A DNA stretch of 5,191 nucleotides from positions 1-5,191 of the forward strand of contig JAAZLU010000105.1 in the NCBI GenBank assembly GCA_012799165.1, in the 5' to 3' direction. The stretch is from Clostridiales bacterium (GTDB lineage: Bacteria > Bacillota > Clostridia > Peptostreptococcales > Anaerovoracaceae). Below, piece by piece: positions 1 to 5,191 of this stretch. The notes under the pieces were generated by a model. That model did no database searches and had not been told where the DNA came from. It saw nothing but the letters and a program-made list of their open reading frames with translations. Position numbers and translations under genes: made by a program. Each line of letters begins with the position of its first letter. Position 1 is the stretch's first letter.

Positions 1-2
1 CC

Positions 3-1835
3 GCATTGGAGCAAAGTGTCCTCGAGAAAATTTCCGCAAATTTCGTTTCCTTCAGCCAAGAGAATGCCAAAGAAAAGGTCGATGAGATGTTCGAAATGTC
101 TGCCGGATTGCTCAAGTTTGATTTTGCGTATGTATTAAAAGTTGATTCCGATCATAAAGGCGCATATATTTTAAATTCCTATGCTAATTGCGATACGACC
201 GGAGCTTCATATATTCATAATCCTGGAGAAAAAATAAGCGATGAGATTTTTATAGTCATTGAAACCGTCATCACCCATAAGCAGCCCACATTGCTCGAAG
301 ATACGGCGGGTGTTTCCATACGCGAATACCTTGGCGCAAGAAACCACTTTATGTCGAAGGGGGTCAGAGCCTTAGCCGCACTACCGGTGATACTGGATGG
401 AGATGTATATGGAATTTTGGTGGTTGAATATCGCGAGCATGCCGTTTCGAACGTCTGGGAGAATCGGATTAATATTTTGAAGATTTTGGCGAATCTTATG
501 GCCGATGCGGAGAAGAAGCTCCTTTACGAAAGACAACTACATGACTTTGCTTATTTTGATGAGACTACAGGGATGCCCAACTTAAATATGCTCAGGGAAA
601 CTCTGAAATCCATGATGAGCGTCGAGCGGGAATCCGGAGGAATAGCCCTTTTGGATATTGAAATAGAGAACTTGAAGACGATTTATGATACCTTCGGTCG
701 AGATATCTACATTAAGATGAATAGAAAAATTGCATCAATTTTGAAAAATTTGTTTGATGACAGCATAATGCTTTCAAAAACGGGCGATGAAGAGTTTATC
801 GCTGTTTTGCCCTACTGTGAGAATAATGAAGATATAATTAAGAGGGCGCAGGAAGTTATTGATGCCTTTTCCAGTCCTATGTTGATTGAATCGGGGATAG
901 AGGAATTATTCGCCATTGTCAATGTGGGCATAGCTTTGTATCCGAAAGACGGGAAAGATGTTAATGCTCTTTTGGAAAGTGCTGAGCTGGCGGGATACGA
1001 GGCTGAAAAGTCCGACAGTAAGTTCGCCTTTTATAATCCTCAGATAAAGGATAATATTACAGAAACTGCCTTGCTGACCAACAGGCTTTTCAGAGCATTA
1101 CAAAATGGTGAGTTTTATCTGAAATTTCAGCCTCAAATAAATTGTCGCAGCGAAAAAACAGCCGGACTTGAAGCCTTGCTCAGATTGAAGGACGAGGACG
1201 GAAAAATAGTGGGGCCGTCCAGATTTGTGCCCATACTCGAAAGAACGGGTTTAATTTATGATGTAGGTCAGTGGGTGCTCAGAGAGTCTATTGCAACGCA
1301 TCAGAGGCTTGTAAGAAAGGGCTTTCCTCCCCTTCGCTTTTCCGTGAATGTCTCCGTTTTACAATTCAGGAGGCGTGACTTTGTGGATATCGTCTCAAAA
1401 ATCATAGAGGAGAGCCGAATCGACCCGCAATATATTGAATTGGAGCTTACGGAGAGCTCGCTATCGGATAATTTGCCGGAAACGGCGGAAAAAATAGAGG
1501 AACTGAAAAAATTGGGTGTGAGCGTCGCCATAGACGATTTTGGTAAGGGATATTCATCGTTACATCGCTTGGAGATCATACATTTCGACAGAATAAAAAT
1601 AGATAAAAGCATTATAAACAATATTACCTTGGAGCCGGCAAGGGGCGTCGTCACGAAAATGATTATTTCACTGGCCGAGGCTCTCGATGTTTATACAATT
1701 GTCGAAGGTGTCGAGACAAAGGAGCAGAGCGATTATTTGAAGCATTTGGGCTGCACCGAAATACAGGGCTTCTATTATTCGAAACCTCTATCCATAGAAG
1801 AGTTGGAGGAATTTCTCAGAAAGGAAATGCAATAA
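3..1835 (+). CDS. GAF-GGDEF(degenerate)-EAL cyclic-di-GMP phosphodiesterase, 5' end probably cut off
   Basis: Predicted to hydrolyse cyclic di-GMP to pGpG in the cytosol. Numbering is from the TTG at 6. Residues about 5-170 form a GAF-type sensor whose ligand is unknown, followed by a helical linker (155-182). A GGDEF fold spans about 183-345 and an EAL domain about 355-605. The EAL residues of active enzymes are all present: EALLR 389-393, N448, E480 and E483, D510-D511, K531, E567, E570 and Q587, in the usual spacing. The GGDEF signature reads GDEEF (260-264), the RxxD inhibitory site is absent (DDSI, 251-254), and the first metal/GTP helix is eroded, so diguanylate cyclase activity is unlikely. 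The frame is open to the window edge and the TTG has only five bases before it. The first residues also resemble the inside of GAF proteins that follow a PAS domain, so the true start is probably upstream. Family call is very sure; the start is not. Confidence 0.93.
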   Translation, partial: ALEQSVLEKISANFVSFSQENAKEKVDEMFEMSAGLLKFDFAYVLKVDSDHKGAYILNSYANCDTTGASYIHNPGEKISDEIFIVIETVITHKQPTLLEDTAGVSIREYLGARNHFMSKGVRALAALPVILDGDVYGILVVEYREHAVSNVWENRINILKILANLMADAEKKLLYERQLHDFAYFDETTGMPNLNMLRETLKSMMSVERESGGIALLDIEIENLKTIYDTFGRDIYIKMNRKIASILKNLFDDSIMLSKTGDEEFIAVLPYCENNEDIIKRAQEVIDAFSSPMLIESGIEELFAIVNVGIALYPKDGKDVNALLESAELAGYEAEKSDSKFAFYNPQIKDNITETALLTNRLFRALQNGEFYLKFQPQINCRSEKTAGLEALLRLKDEDGKIVGPSRFVPILERTGLIYDVGQWVLRESIATHQRLVRKGFPPLRFSVNVSVLQFRRRDFVDIVSKIIEESRIDPQYIELELTESSLSDNLPETAEKIEELKKLGVSVAIDDFGKGYSSLHRLEIIHFDRIKIDKSIINNITLEPARGVVTKMIISLAEALDVYTIVEGVETKEQSDYLKHLGCTEIQGFYYSKPLSIEELEEFLRKEMQ

Positions 1836-1865
1836 TCCCTTATAGGAATTTATTTCGAAATGGAG

Positions 1866-1896
1866 TATCATGCTTAGTATAGCGTGATATTTTTTT
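1866..1896 (+). terminator. Intrinsic terminator after the GAF-GGDEF-EAL gene
   Basis: A 9-bp stem (1866-1874 with 1881-1889, including one T-G wobble) closes a six-base loop and runs straight into seven T residues (1890-1896). It lies 31 bases after the stop codon at 1833-1835 and before the next gene. It separates the signalling gene from the small cysteine-rich gene, although the stem is only moderately GC-rich, so some read-through is possible. Confidence 0.68.
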
Positions 1897-1927
1897 AAAT
1901 CGGAGTGTTAATTCAAAGGGGTTCAAG

Positions 1928-2338
1928 ATGTTAAAGCCCATGGTTCGGGAATATTTTATAGACGGGGATTACAACTGTGCGGAGACGATGTTTCTCATAG
2001 TTAACAAAGCTTATAATCTCGGCTTTAACGAGGAGGATTTTAAGCTCCTCAGCGCTTTCGGCGGGGGATTCGGCTGCGAGATAACATGCGGCGCTCTTTG
2101 CGGTGCGATAGCCGTCTTGGGTAGCATGGCTGTTGCGGACAGATCCCGCGCGACGGAAGGCTTCAAAGAACTTTGCGGGGAATTTGTTGAAGCCTTCAGA
2201 AATGAATTCGGCCATATAGATTGCGGTCCGATTAAGGCTCTTTACAGGAAGGACGATGAGACAGCTTGCCTGAGCGTAGTCGAACTTAGCGCGGAGATAT
2301 TAGAAAAATTCGTTAAGGAAAAATGTCTTGTGCCTTAA
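1928..2338 (+). CDS. C_GCAxxG_C_C family (putative redox-active) protein
   Basis: 136 residues, close to the usual size of this family (Pfam PF09719, TIGR01909), whose members occur mainly in anaerobes and are thought to be redox-active or metal-binding; the reaction is not established. The family cysteines are visible in order: C17 in NCAET, C54 in the TCGALCGA box after the glycine-rich AFGGGFGCE stretch, C99 in DCGPIK and C114 in TAC. Four further cysteines (C50, C58, C83, C133) bring the total to eight, and C50/C54/C58 form a tight CxxxCxxxC cluster. No signal peptide or membrane segment is seen, so it is probably cytosolic. The ATG is supported by AAAGGGG (1915-1921) six bases upstream. 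It starts 92 bp after the signalling gene, beyond a terminator; I found no convincing promoter in that gap. Family assignment is firm, function unknown. Confidence 0.9.
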   Translation: MLKPMVREYFIDGDYNCAETMFLIVNKAYNLGFNEEDFKLLSAFGGGFGCEITCGALCGAIAVLGSMAVADRSRATEGFKELCGEFVEAFRNEFGHIDCGPIKALYRKDDETACLSVVELSAEILEKFVKEKCLVP

Positions 2339-2502
2339 GATTAAAAAAAATTGATTAATCGAGAATTTTCATTCACAAATCAATATGAGACAAATTTTTA
2401 GTTAAAATTTTTCGGAACTCATAGCGACGCTCCGTTTTTGCTTGCTCGAATATATGCGATTTAATTTTTTGAAAGCTCTAAAAATAAAGTGCCGGGGACG
2501 AT

Positions 2503-2520
2503 TCCGCTCCACCGAGCGGA
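2503..2520. other. GC-rich hairpin, possible terminator or RNA element
   Basis: A perfect 7-bp stem (TCCGCTC at 2503-2509 with GAGCGGA at 2514-2520) closes a four-base CACC loop. It stands out from AT-rich flanks. Downstream is TAAATTTT, not a clean T-run, so it would be a poor intrinsic terminator on the + strand, and on the - strand it is not followed by T residues. It may end the transcript of the cysteine-rich gene, or be part of a small structured RNA; I do not recognise a riboswitch class. Confidence 0.4.
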
Positions 2521-2559
2521 TAAATTTTCCGAAATAAAAAATAAAATATTGTTTTCTTC

Positions 2560-2588
2560 TTGAGAACTTCACAATTCCCCCTTAAAAT
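2560..2588 (+). promoter_or_regulatory. Sigma-A-type promoter upstream of the amidohydrolase remnant and lipoprotein gene
   Basis: TTGAGA (2560-2565, 5 of 6 to the -35 consensus) and TAAAAT (2583-2588, 5 of 6 to the -10 consensus) are separated by exactly 17 bases. Transcription would start near 2595 and give a leader of about 50 nt before the ATG at 2649, and about 210 nt before the lipoprotein start. It is the best promoter match I found in the window. It is predicted by eye, and AT-rich DNA gives some chance matches. Confidence 0.6.
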
Positions 2589-2615
2589 ATTCTTGCGTAA
2601 TTAGTCTTTTTTTTT

Positions 2616-2804
2616 ACACAGAGCTTCGGAGGCTTTAGCATAAGAGATATGGATCACAACCGCTGCCGTTCCGTGGCGGATGGAAAGTCTGCGGATTTCG
2701 TGGTATTGGACGAAGATATTTTTAAGATAGAATCGGATGAAATTAAGGACGTGAAGGTGCTGCGTACATACCTTTGCGGAAGATGTGAGTACGAGGTGAT
2801 TTAA
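2616..2804 (+). pseudogene. C-terminal remnant of a YtcJ-type amidohydrolase (Amidohydro_3)
   Basis: The frame is open from 2601 to the TAA at 2802-2804. From about 2616 it reads like the extreme C-terminus of YtcJ-like Amidohydro_3 enzymes: a TxxxGGFSI stretch, then GKSADFVVLDEDIF, then DEIKDVKVLRTYLCG and a final CEYE. These correspond to the family ending of the form GKxADFVVLDxDxF...IKDxKVLxTxVxGxxVYE. Intact members are over 500 residues, so the metal-binding barrel is entirely missing and the fragment cannot be an active hydrolase. The first ATG in frame is 2649 (51 codons), with GGAGG (2628-2632) 16 bases away, too far to be ideal. An in-frame TAA at 2598-2600 blocks extension upstream. 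The stop overlaps the lipoprotein ATG. It may still be translated as a short peptide that couples ribosomes to the next gene. Confidence 0.72.
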
Positions 2805-2806
2805 TG
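2793..2806 (+). promoter_or_regulatory. Ribosome binding site and TAATG stop-start overlap for the lipoprotein gene
   Basis: GAGG (2793-2796) lies seven bases before the ATG at 2804-2806. The remnant's TAA (2802-2804) shares its last base with that ATG, the usual arrangement for translational coupling. This fixes the lipoprotein start and suggests the two frames were once neighbouring genes of one operon. Confidence 0.75.
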
Positions 2807-3592
2807 AAGCGCGTTTGGATAAAACGCATTTTCGCTGCCTTGCTTTGCATGTGTTTACTCATCGCTATGAACGCCTGCGGAGCCGGAAAACTTAAGGCCG
2901 GCATCAAGAAGGACGAGGCCGTTGAAATCGAGGAAATTGAAGAGAGTGCCGAGAACAAAGCGGAGCTTGAACTCGGGTTTAAAATGAGTTCATCGAGGCC
3001 GAGCGAGCCCGCCCCCGATGCGCAAGAATATTCTAATATAGGCATAGAGCGCGTTGCTGAGGAGGACCCTGCCTACGGAGATATGCTTCGCATGCTTCCG
3101 GCTCTGGAGCAGTATCTTGCATACAGGGCGACTTTCTGCAGCGAAGTCGATGCCAAAGAGGCGAGTGCCGAAGACTTTTGGACTGTTATGGCTATGGCGA
3201 TTCATGCTTCTCCGCCTAACGGGACCATAGATAAGTTCGGTATAGCTCACGTTAAAAGGAGCGCAGTGGCGGACTATGCACTAAGCCTCTTCCCTGAATG
3301 CGATTTCGGAGAAGGACTTCCGTCTCTGAAGGGTATTTACGGCGTCAGCGCAAACCCGGGCTCCGATATTGTCGATATGGATGCCTTGGGAATAGACACG
3401 AAGAGGGAGCTGATGCTCTTCGGTATAGATAGAAAAATCGACTGCTACGTGCTGCGAATAAGGGTCGAGGATGCCGAAGGGAGTCTATCCATGACGGATT
3501 GGGACTGCATGCTCAAGTATCACGAAGACGGAGAAAAGCATATCCTGCCGATGAAGATAGTCAACGCGTATTGTATCAATAAGCAAAACTAG
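2804..3592 (+). CDS. Putative lipoprotein of unknown function
   Basis: 262 residues, not matched to any family I recognise. The N-terminus is a classic export signal: basic MKRVWIKR, a hydrophobic core (about 9-21), then a lipobox-like MNAC with C25 followed by glycine. Met at -3 is less usual than Leu, but the position is right for lipid attachment and anchoring on the outer face of the cytoplasmic membrane. Residues 35-58 are strongly acidic (EIEEIEESAE and nearby) and 60-75 are Ser/Pro-rich, reading as a flexible stalk. The rest (about 85-262) looks like one folded domain with several tryptophans and five cysteines (C112, C166, C214, C235, C257) and no further membrane segment. The start is set by GAGG seven bases upstream and overlaps the amidohydrolase remnant's stop. 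It could be a sensor, binding protein or cell-envelope factor; nothing in the sequence decides this. Confidence 0.85.
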   Translation: MKRVWIKRIFAALLCMCLLIAMNACGAGKLKAGIKKDEAVEIEEIEESAENKAELELGFKMSSSRPSEPAPDAQEYSNIGIERVAEEDPAYGDMLRMLPALEQYLAYRATFCSEVDAKEASAEDFWTVMAMAIHASPPNGTIDKFGIAHVKRSAVADYALSLFPECDFGEGLPSLKGIYGVSANPGSDIVDMDALGIDTKRELMLFGIDRKIDCYVLRIRVEDAEGSLSMTDWDCMLKYHEDGEKHILPMKIVNAYCINKQN

Positions 3593-3749
3593 CAAATCAT
3601 TTTTTCTCTTTACAAATTAGAATTAAGCGCTTATTTCAACAGAATTAGCTCTAAAAAAGCGTATCGTTTTCTCTTCACGAGTCGGCATAATCAGTCATTC
3701 CAAGAGGATAACATTTACCACAAAGTCAATTATTTTCCCGTAAGTTCTT

Positions 3750-3763
3750 AAATCACTTGATTT
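3750..3763. promoter_or_regulatory. Palindrome in the oxidoreductase leader, possible operator
   Basis: AAATCA and TGATTT form perfect inverted 6-base arms around a CT centre, ending four bases before the AGGAGG site. The location would suit a repressor or an RNA hairpin near the ribosome binding site, but a 12-base AT-rich palindrome can arise by chance. Confidence 0.3.
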
Positions 3764-3767
3764 TGAG

Positions 3768-3773
3768 AGGAGG
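3768..3773 (+). promoter_or_regulatory. Strong Shine-Dalgarno site of the oxidoreductase gene
   Basis: A full AGGAGG lies five bases before the ATG at 3779-3781. It decides the start of the oxidoreductase, in agreement with the family, whose proteins begin with a short stretch before the KNRLVMTPM motif. Confidence 0.85.
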
Positions 3774-3778
3774 ACGCA

Positions 3779-5191
3779 ATGTACGAGAAATTATTTCAAA
3801 AGGGCAGAATAGGAAATGTGGAACTCAAAAATCGCCTGGTCATGACTCCGATGGGAACGAATCTGGCGGAGCTCGACGGAACTCCCGGTCCCGCGATGCT
3901 GGCATATTTCGAGGCGCGCGCGAAGGGCGGATGCGGGCTTATAATGCCCGAGATTACCAGAGTTAACGATCTTACCGGAGCGGGGATGTTCAGGCAGCTG
4001 TCCGTCACCAAGGATCGTCATATACCGGGCCTTGCGAAGCTCGCGGATGTGGTTCATAAGTACGGGAGCAAGATTTTTATTCAGCTCCACCATCCCGGGA
4101 GAGAGGGAGTCTCTTCGCTTATAGGAGGTCAGCCGGTCGTGTCCGCTTCGGATCGCATGTGCATGGTCTCAAAGCAGGAGACCCGCGCCATGACAATCGA
4201 GGAGATTCACGAGCTCGTGGAACAGTTCGGAGACGGTGCTCTTCGCTGCAAGAAGGCCGGAATTGACGGCGTCGAACTTCACTGCGCTCACGGGTATTTG
4301 CTCCAGCAGTTCCTCTCACCTTATACCAACAAGCGCACGGATGAATACGGCGGAAGCTTCGAAAATCGCATGCGCATAGTCTTGGAGATAATCGAAAATA
4401 TACGCAAAAAGTGCGGCGAGGACTATGTCGTCGGTTGCCGCGTTTCCGTCGAGGAATTTCTGGATAGAATTGGAGTTACGGAAGATTATATTCGCATTCA
4501 GGACGGAATAAAGATAGTTAAGGCTCTCGAGGAGGCGGGAATAGACTTCATCGATGTCAGCTGTGGTCTCTACGAGACAGGAATGACTTGCGTCGAGCCC
4601 ATATCATTTCCTCAGGGCTGGAGAAAGGATATGATTAAAGCTGTTCGCAGTGCCGTGAACATCCCCGTGATAGCCGTATCCGCAATCAGAGAACCCGGAA
4701 TTGCCGAGGCCTTCCTCGAAGGCGAAGTCTGCGATTTTATAGGTCTGGGCAGGGCTTGGCTTGCGGATCCTGAGTGGGGCATTAAGGTTTTAGAAGGAAG
4801 AAGCGACGAGCTGAATAAGTGCATATCCTGTCTGCGTTGCTTCGAAACTCTGCTCGGATTGAATGCTCAGGGCCTGCCCTTTGAGTGCGCGGTCAATCCG
4901 CTCACCTGCAACGAGCATCGCTATGGGGATCTTAAGCACGACGAAGGAGCGCATAAGGTCGCCGTCGTGGGCGGAGGCCCCGCGGGCATGTTTGCGGCTC
5001 GGACTCTCGCGCAGAGAGGTGTAAAAGTTAAGCTCTTTGAGCGCAGAAACGAGCTTGGAGGAACTATTAATCTGGCCAAGAGGCCGCCTCTTAAGGAGCG
5101 GATGCAGTGGCTTACGGACTACCTCGCCGGAGAGTTGAATAGGCTCGGAGTGCAGGTTAAGCTCGGATGCAAGATTACTGCAGAAGAACTC
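3779..5191 (+). CDS. Old Yellow Enzyme-type FMN/4Fe-4S/FAD oxidoreductase (enoate reductase or 2,4-dienoyl-CoA reductase-like), 3' end cut off
   Basis: The first 471 residues of an enzyme usually about 640-680 long. Residues 1-345 form the FMN-binding TIM barrel: KNRLVMTPM (17-25), IQLHHPGREG (101-110), GVELHCAHGYLLQQFLSP (164-181) with the H168-x-x-H171 pair that positions the substrate in ene-reductases, RTDEYGGSFENR (186-197), R221, and GLGRAWLADPEW (322-333). A 4Fe-4S site follows: C348, C351, C354 and C370. An FAD/NAD-type Rossmann domain then begins with VVGGGPAG (396-403) and E421, and the window ends inside it. The family passes electrons from NAD(P)H through FAD and the cluster to FMN to reduce activated C=C bonds. 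It includes 2-enoate reductase, FadH, trimethylamine dehydrogenase and BaiCD/BaiH, and the substrate here cannot be chosen from sequence alone. Cytosolic, with no signal peptide. The family is certain; the exact reaction is open. Confidence 0.93.
   Translation, partial: MYEKLFQKGRIGNVELKNRLVMTPMGTNLAELDGTPGPAMLAYFEARAKGGCGLIMPEITRVNDLTGAGMFRQLSVTKDRHIPGLAKLADVVHKYGSKIFIQLHHPGREGVSSLIGGQPVVSASDRMCMVSKQETRAMTIEEIHELVEQFGDGALRCKKAGIDGVELHCAHGYLLQQFLSPYTNKRTDEYGGSFENRMRIVLEIIENIRKKCGEDYVVGCRVSVEEFLDRIGVTEDYIRIQDGIKIVKALEEAGIDFIDVSCGLYETGMTCVEPISFPQGWRKDMIKAVRSAVNIPVIAVSAIREPGIAEAFLEGEVCDFIGLGRAWLADPEWGIKVLEGRSDELNKCISCLRCFETLLGLNAQGLPFECAVNPLTCNEHRYGDLKHDEGAHKVAVVGGGPAGMFAARTLAQRGVKVKLFERRNELGGTINLAKRPPLKERMQWLTDYLAGELNRLGVQVKLGCKITAEEL

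Larger units (their letters stand above)
2339..2600. other. AT-rich intergenic region without a gene
   Basis: No reading frame of useful length or recognisable protein similarity was found on either strand. The visible structures are an AT-only inverted repeat (2392-2398 with 2404-2410), an imperfect CGGA/TCCG hairpin followed by five T residues (2413-2439) that could be a weak terminator for the preceding gene, a GC-rich hairpin (2503-2520), and a promoter at the right end. The AT richness and proximity to a gene remnant fit DNA left after a deletion, which is inference. Confidence 0.6.
3593..3778. other. Intergenic region between lipoprotein and oxidoreductase genes
   Basis: No gene was found. 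Visible elements are a T-run after the lipoprotein stop (3600-3605) without a good hairpin before it, a 10-bp palindrome TAAGCGCTTA (3624-3633), a direct repeat AGAATTA (3619-3625 and 3641-3647, 22 bp apart), a CATAAT -10-like box (3686-3691) with no matching -35, and the palindrome AAATCA-CT-TGATTT (3750-3763) just before the ribosome binding site. No promoter meets a reasonable standard, so the next gene is either read from upstream or uses an activator-dependent promoter. Confidence 0.5.

Noticed and set aside
1301..1654. Open frame of 117 codons on the - strand
   Set aside because: It lies fully inside the EAL-coding region, antisense to conserved catalytic motifs, with low-complexity translation and no family resemblance.
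1836..1927. Promoter for the C_GCAxxG_C_C gene
   Set aside because: Only 4-of-6 -10-like boxes without a matching -35 were found after the terminator.
1931..2215. Open frame of 94 codons on the - strand
   Set aside because: It is antisense to the C_GCAxxG_C_C gene, whose cysteine motifs show the + strand to be the coding one.
2339..2600. Possible known riboswitch or insertion sequence in the gap
   Set aside because: No terminal inverted repeats, transposase fragment or conserved riboswitch core could be seen.
2743..3250. Two - strand frames across the lipoprotein gene
   Set aside because: They are serine/arginine-rich shadows opposite a gene with a clear signal peptide and ribosome binding site.
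3565..3605. TATTG-TAT-CAATA hairpin and T-run at the lipoprotein stop as a terminator
   Set aside because: The stem is only five AT-rich pairs and ends many bases before the T-run, so it would not work as an intrinsic terminator.
3654..3676. AAAA(G)CG-TAT-CGTTTT hairpin as a terminator before the oxidoreductase gene
   Set aside because: The stem needs a bulge, is mostly A-T, and is not followed by a clear T-run.
3757..3966. + strand frame of 69 codons starting at TTG 3757
   Set aside because: It overlaps the start of the oxidoreductase out of frame; the AGGAGG site and the conserved OYE motifs fix the real frame at 3779.
3791..4824. Several - strand frames of 66-100 codons
   Set aside because: All are antisense to the highly conserved OYE barrel and have no recognisable motifs.

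Overview
The window reads as chromosomal DNA of an anaerobic Clostridia-type Firmicute. All recognisable genes lie on the + strand, Shine-Dalgarno sites are strong (AGGAGG, GAGG), intergenic DNA is AT-rich while genes are moderate in GC, and AGA/AGG and ATA codons are common. The proteins also fit an anaerobe: a cysteine-rich C_GCAxxG_C_C protein, an iron-sulfur flavin enoate-reductase-type enzyme and a multidomain cyclic-di-GMP protein. This placement is inference; no rRNA or other marker gene is present.

Layout. (1) 3-1835: the 3' part of a signalling gene encoding GAF, degenerate GGDEF and intact EAL domains, most likely a cyclic-di-GMP phosphodiesterase. It ends at a good intrinsic terminator (1866-1896). 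(2) 1928-2338: a small C_GCAxxG_C_C redox-type protein. (3) 2339-2600: AT-rich non-coding DNA holding a GC-rich hairpin and, at its end, a near-consensus sigma-A-type promoter. (4) 2616-2804: a reading frame matching only the last part of YtcJ-type (Amidohydro_3) amidohydrolases, apparently the remnant of a deleted gene. (5) 2804-3592: a lipoprotein of unknown function whose ATG overlaps the remnant's stop codon. (6) 3593-3778: an intergenic region with small palindromes but no convincing promoter or terminator. (7) 3779-5191: an Old Yellow Enzyme/2,4-dienoyl-CoA reductase-type FMN, 4Fe-4S, FAD oxidoreductase, cut off by the window end within its nucleotide-binding domain.

The genes do not form an obvious single operon. 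The signalling gene is separated by a terminator. The lipoprotein appears to be driven by a promoter lying in front of the amidohydrolase remnant. The oxidoreductase is 186 bp further on with its own strong ribosome binding site. No mobile element, tRNA, CRISPR array or defence system was seen, and I do not see a clear new system. The best leads are the eroded amidohydrolase joined to an intact lipoprotein gene, the unusual cysteine spacing of the oxidoreductase, and the degenerate GGDEF beside a fully conserved EAL domain.
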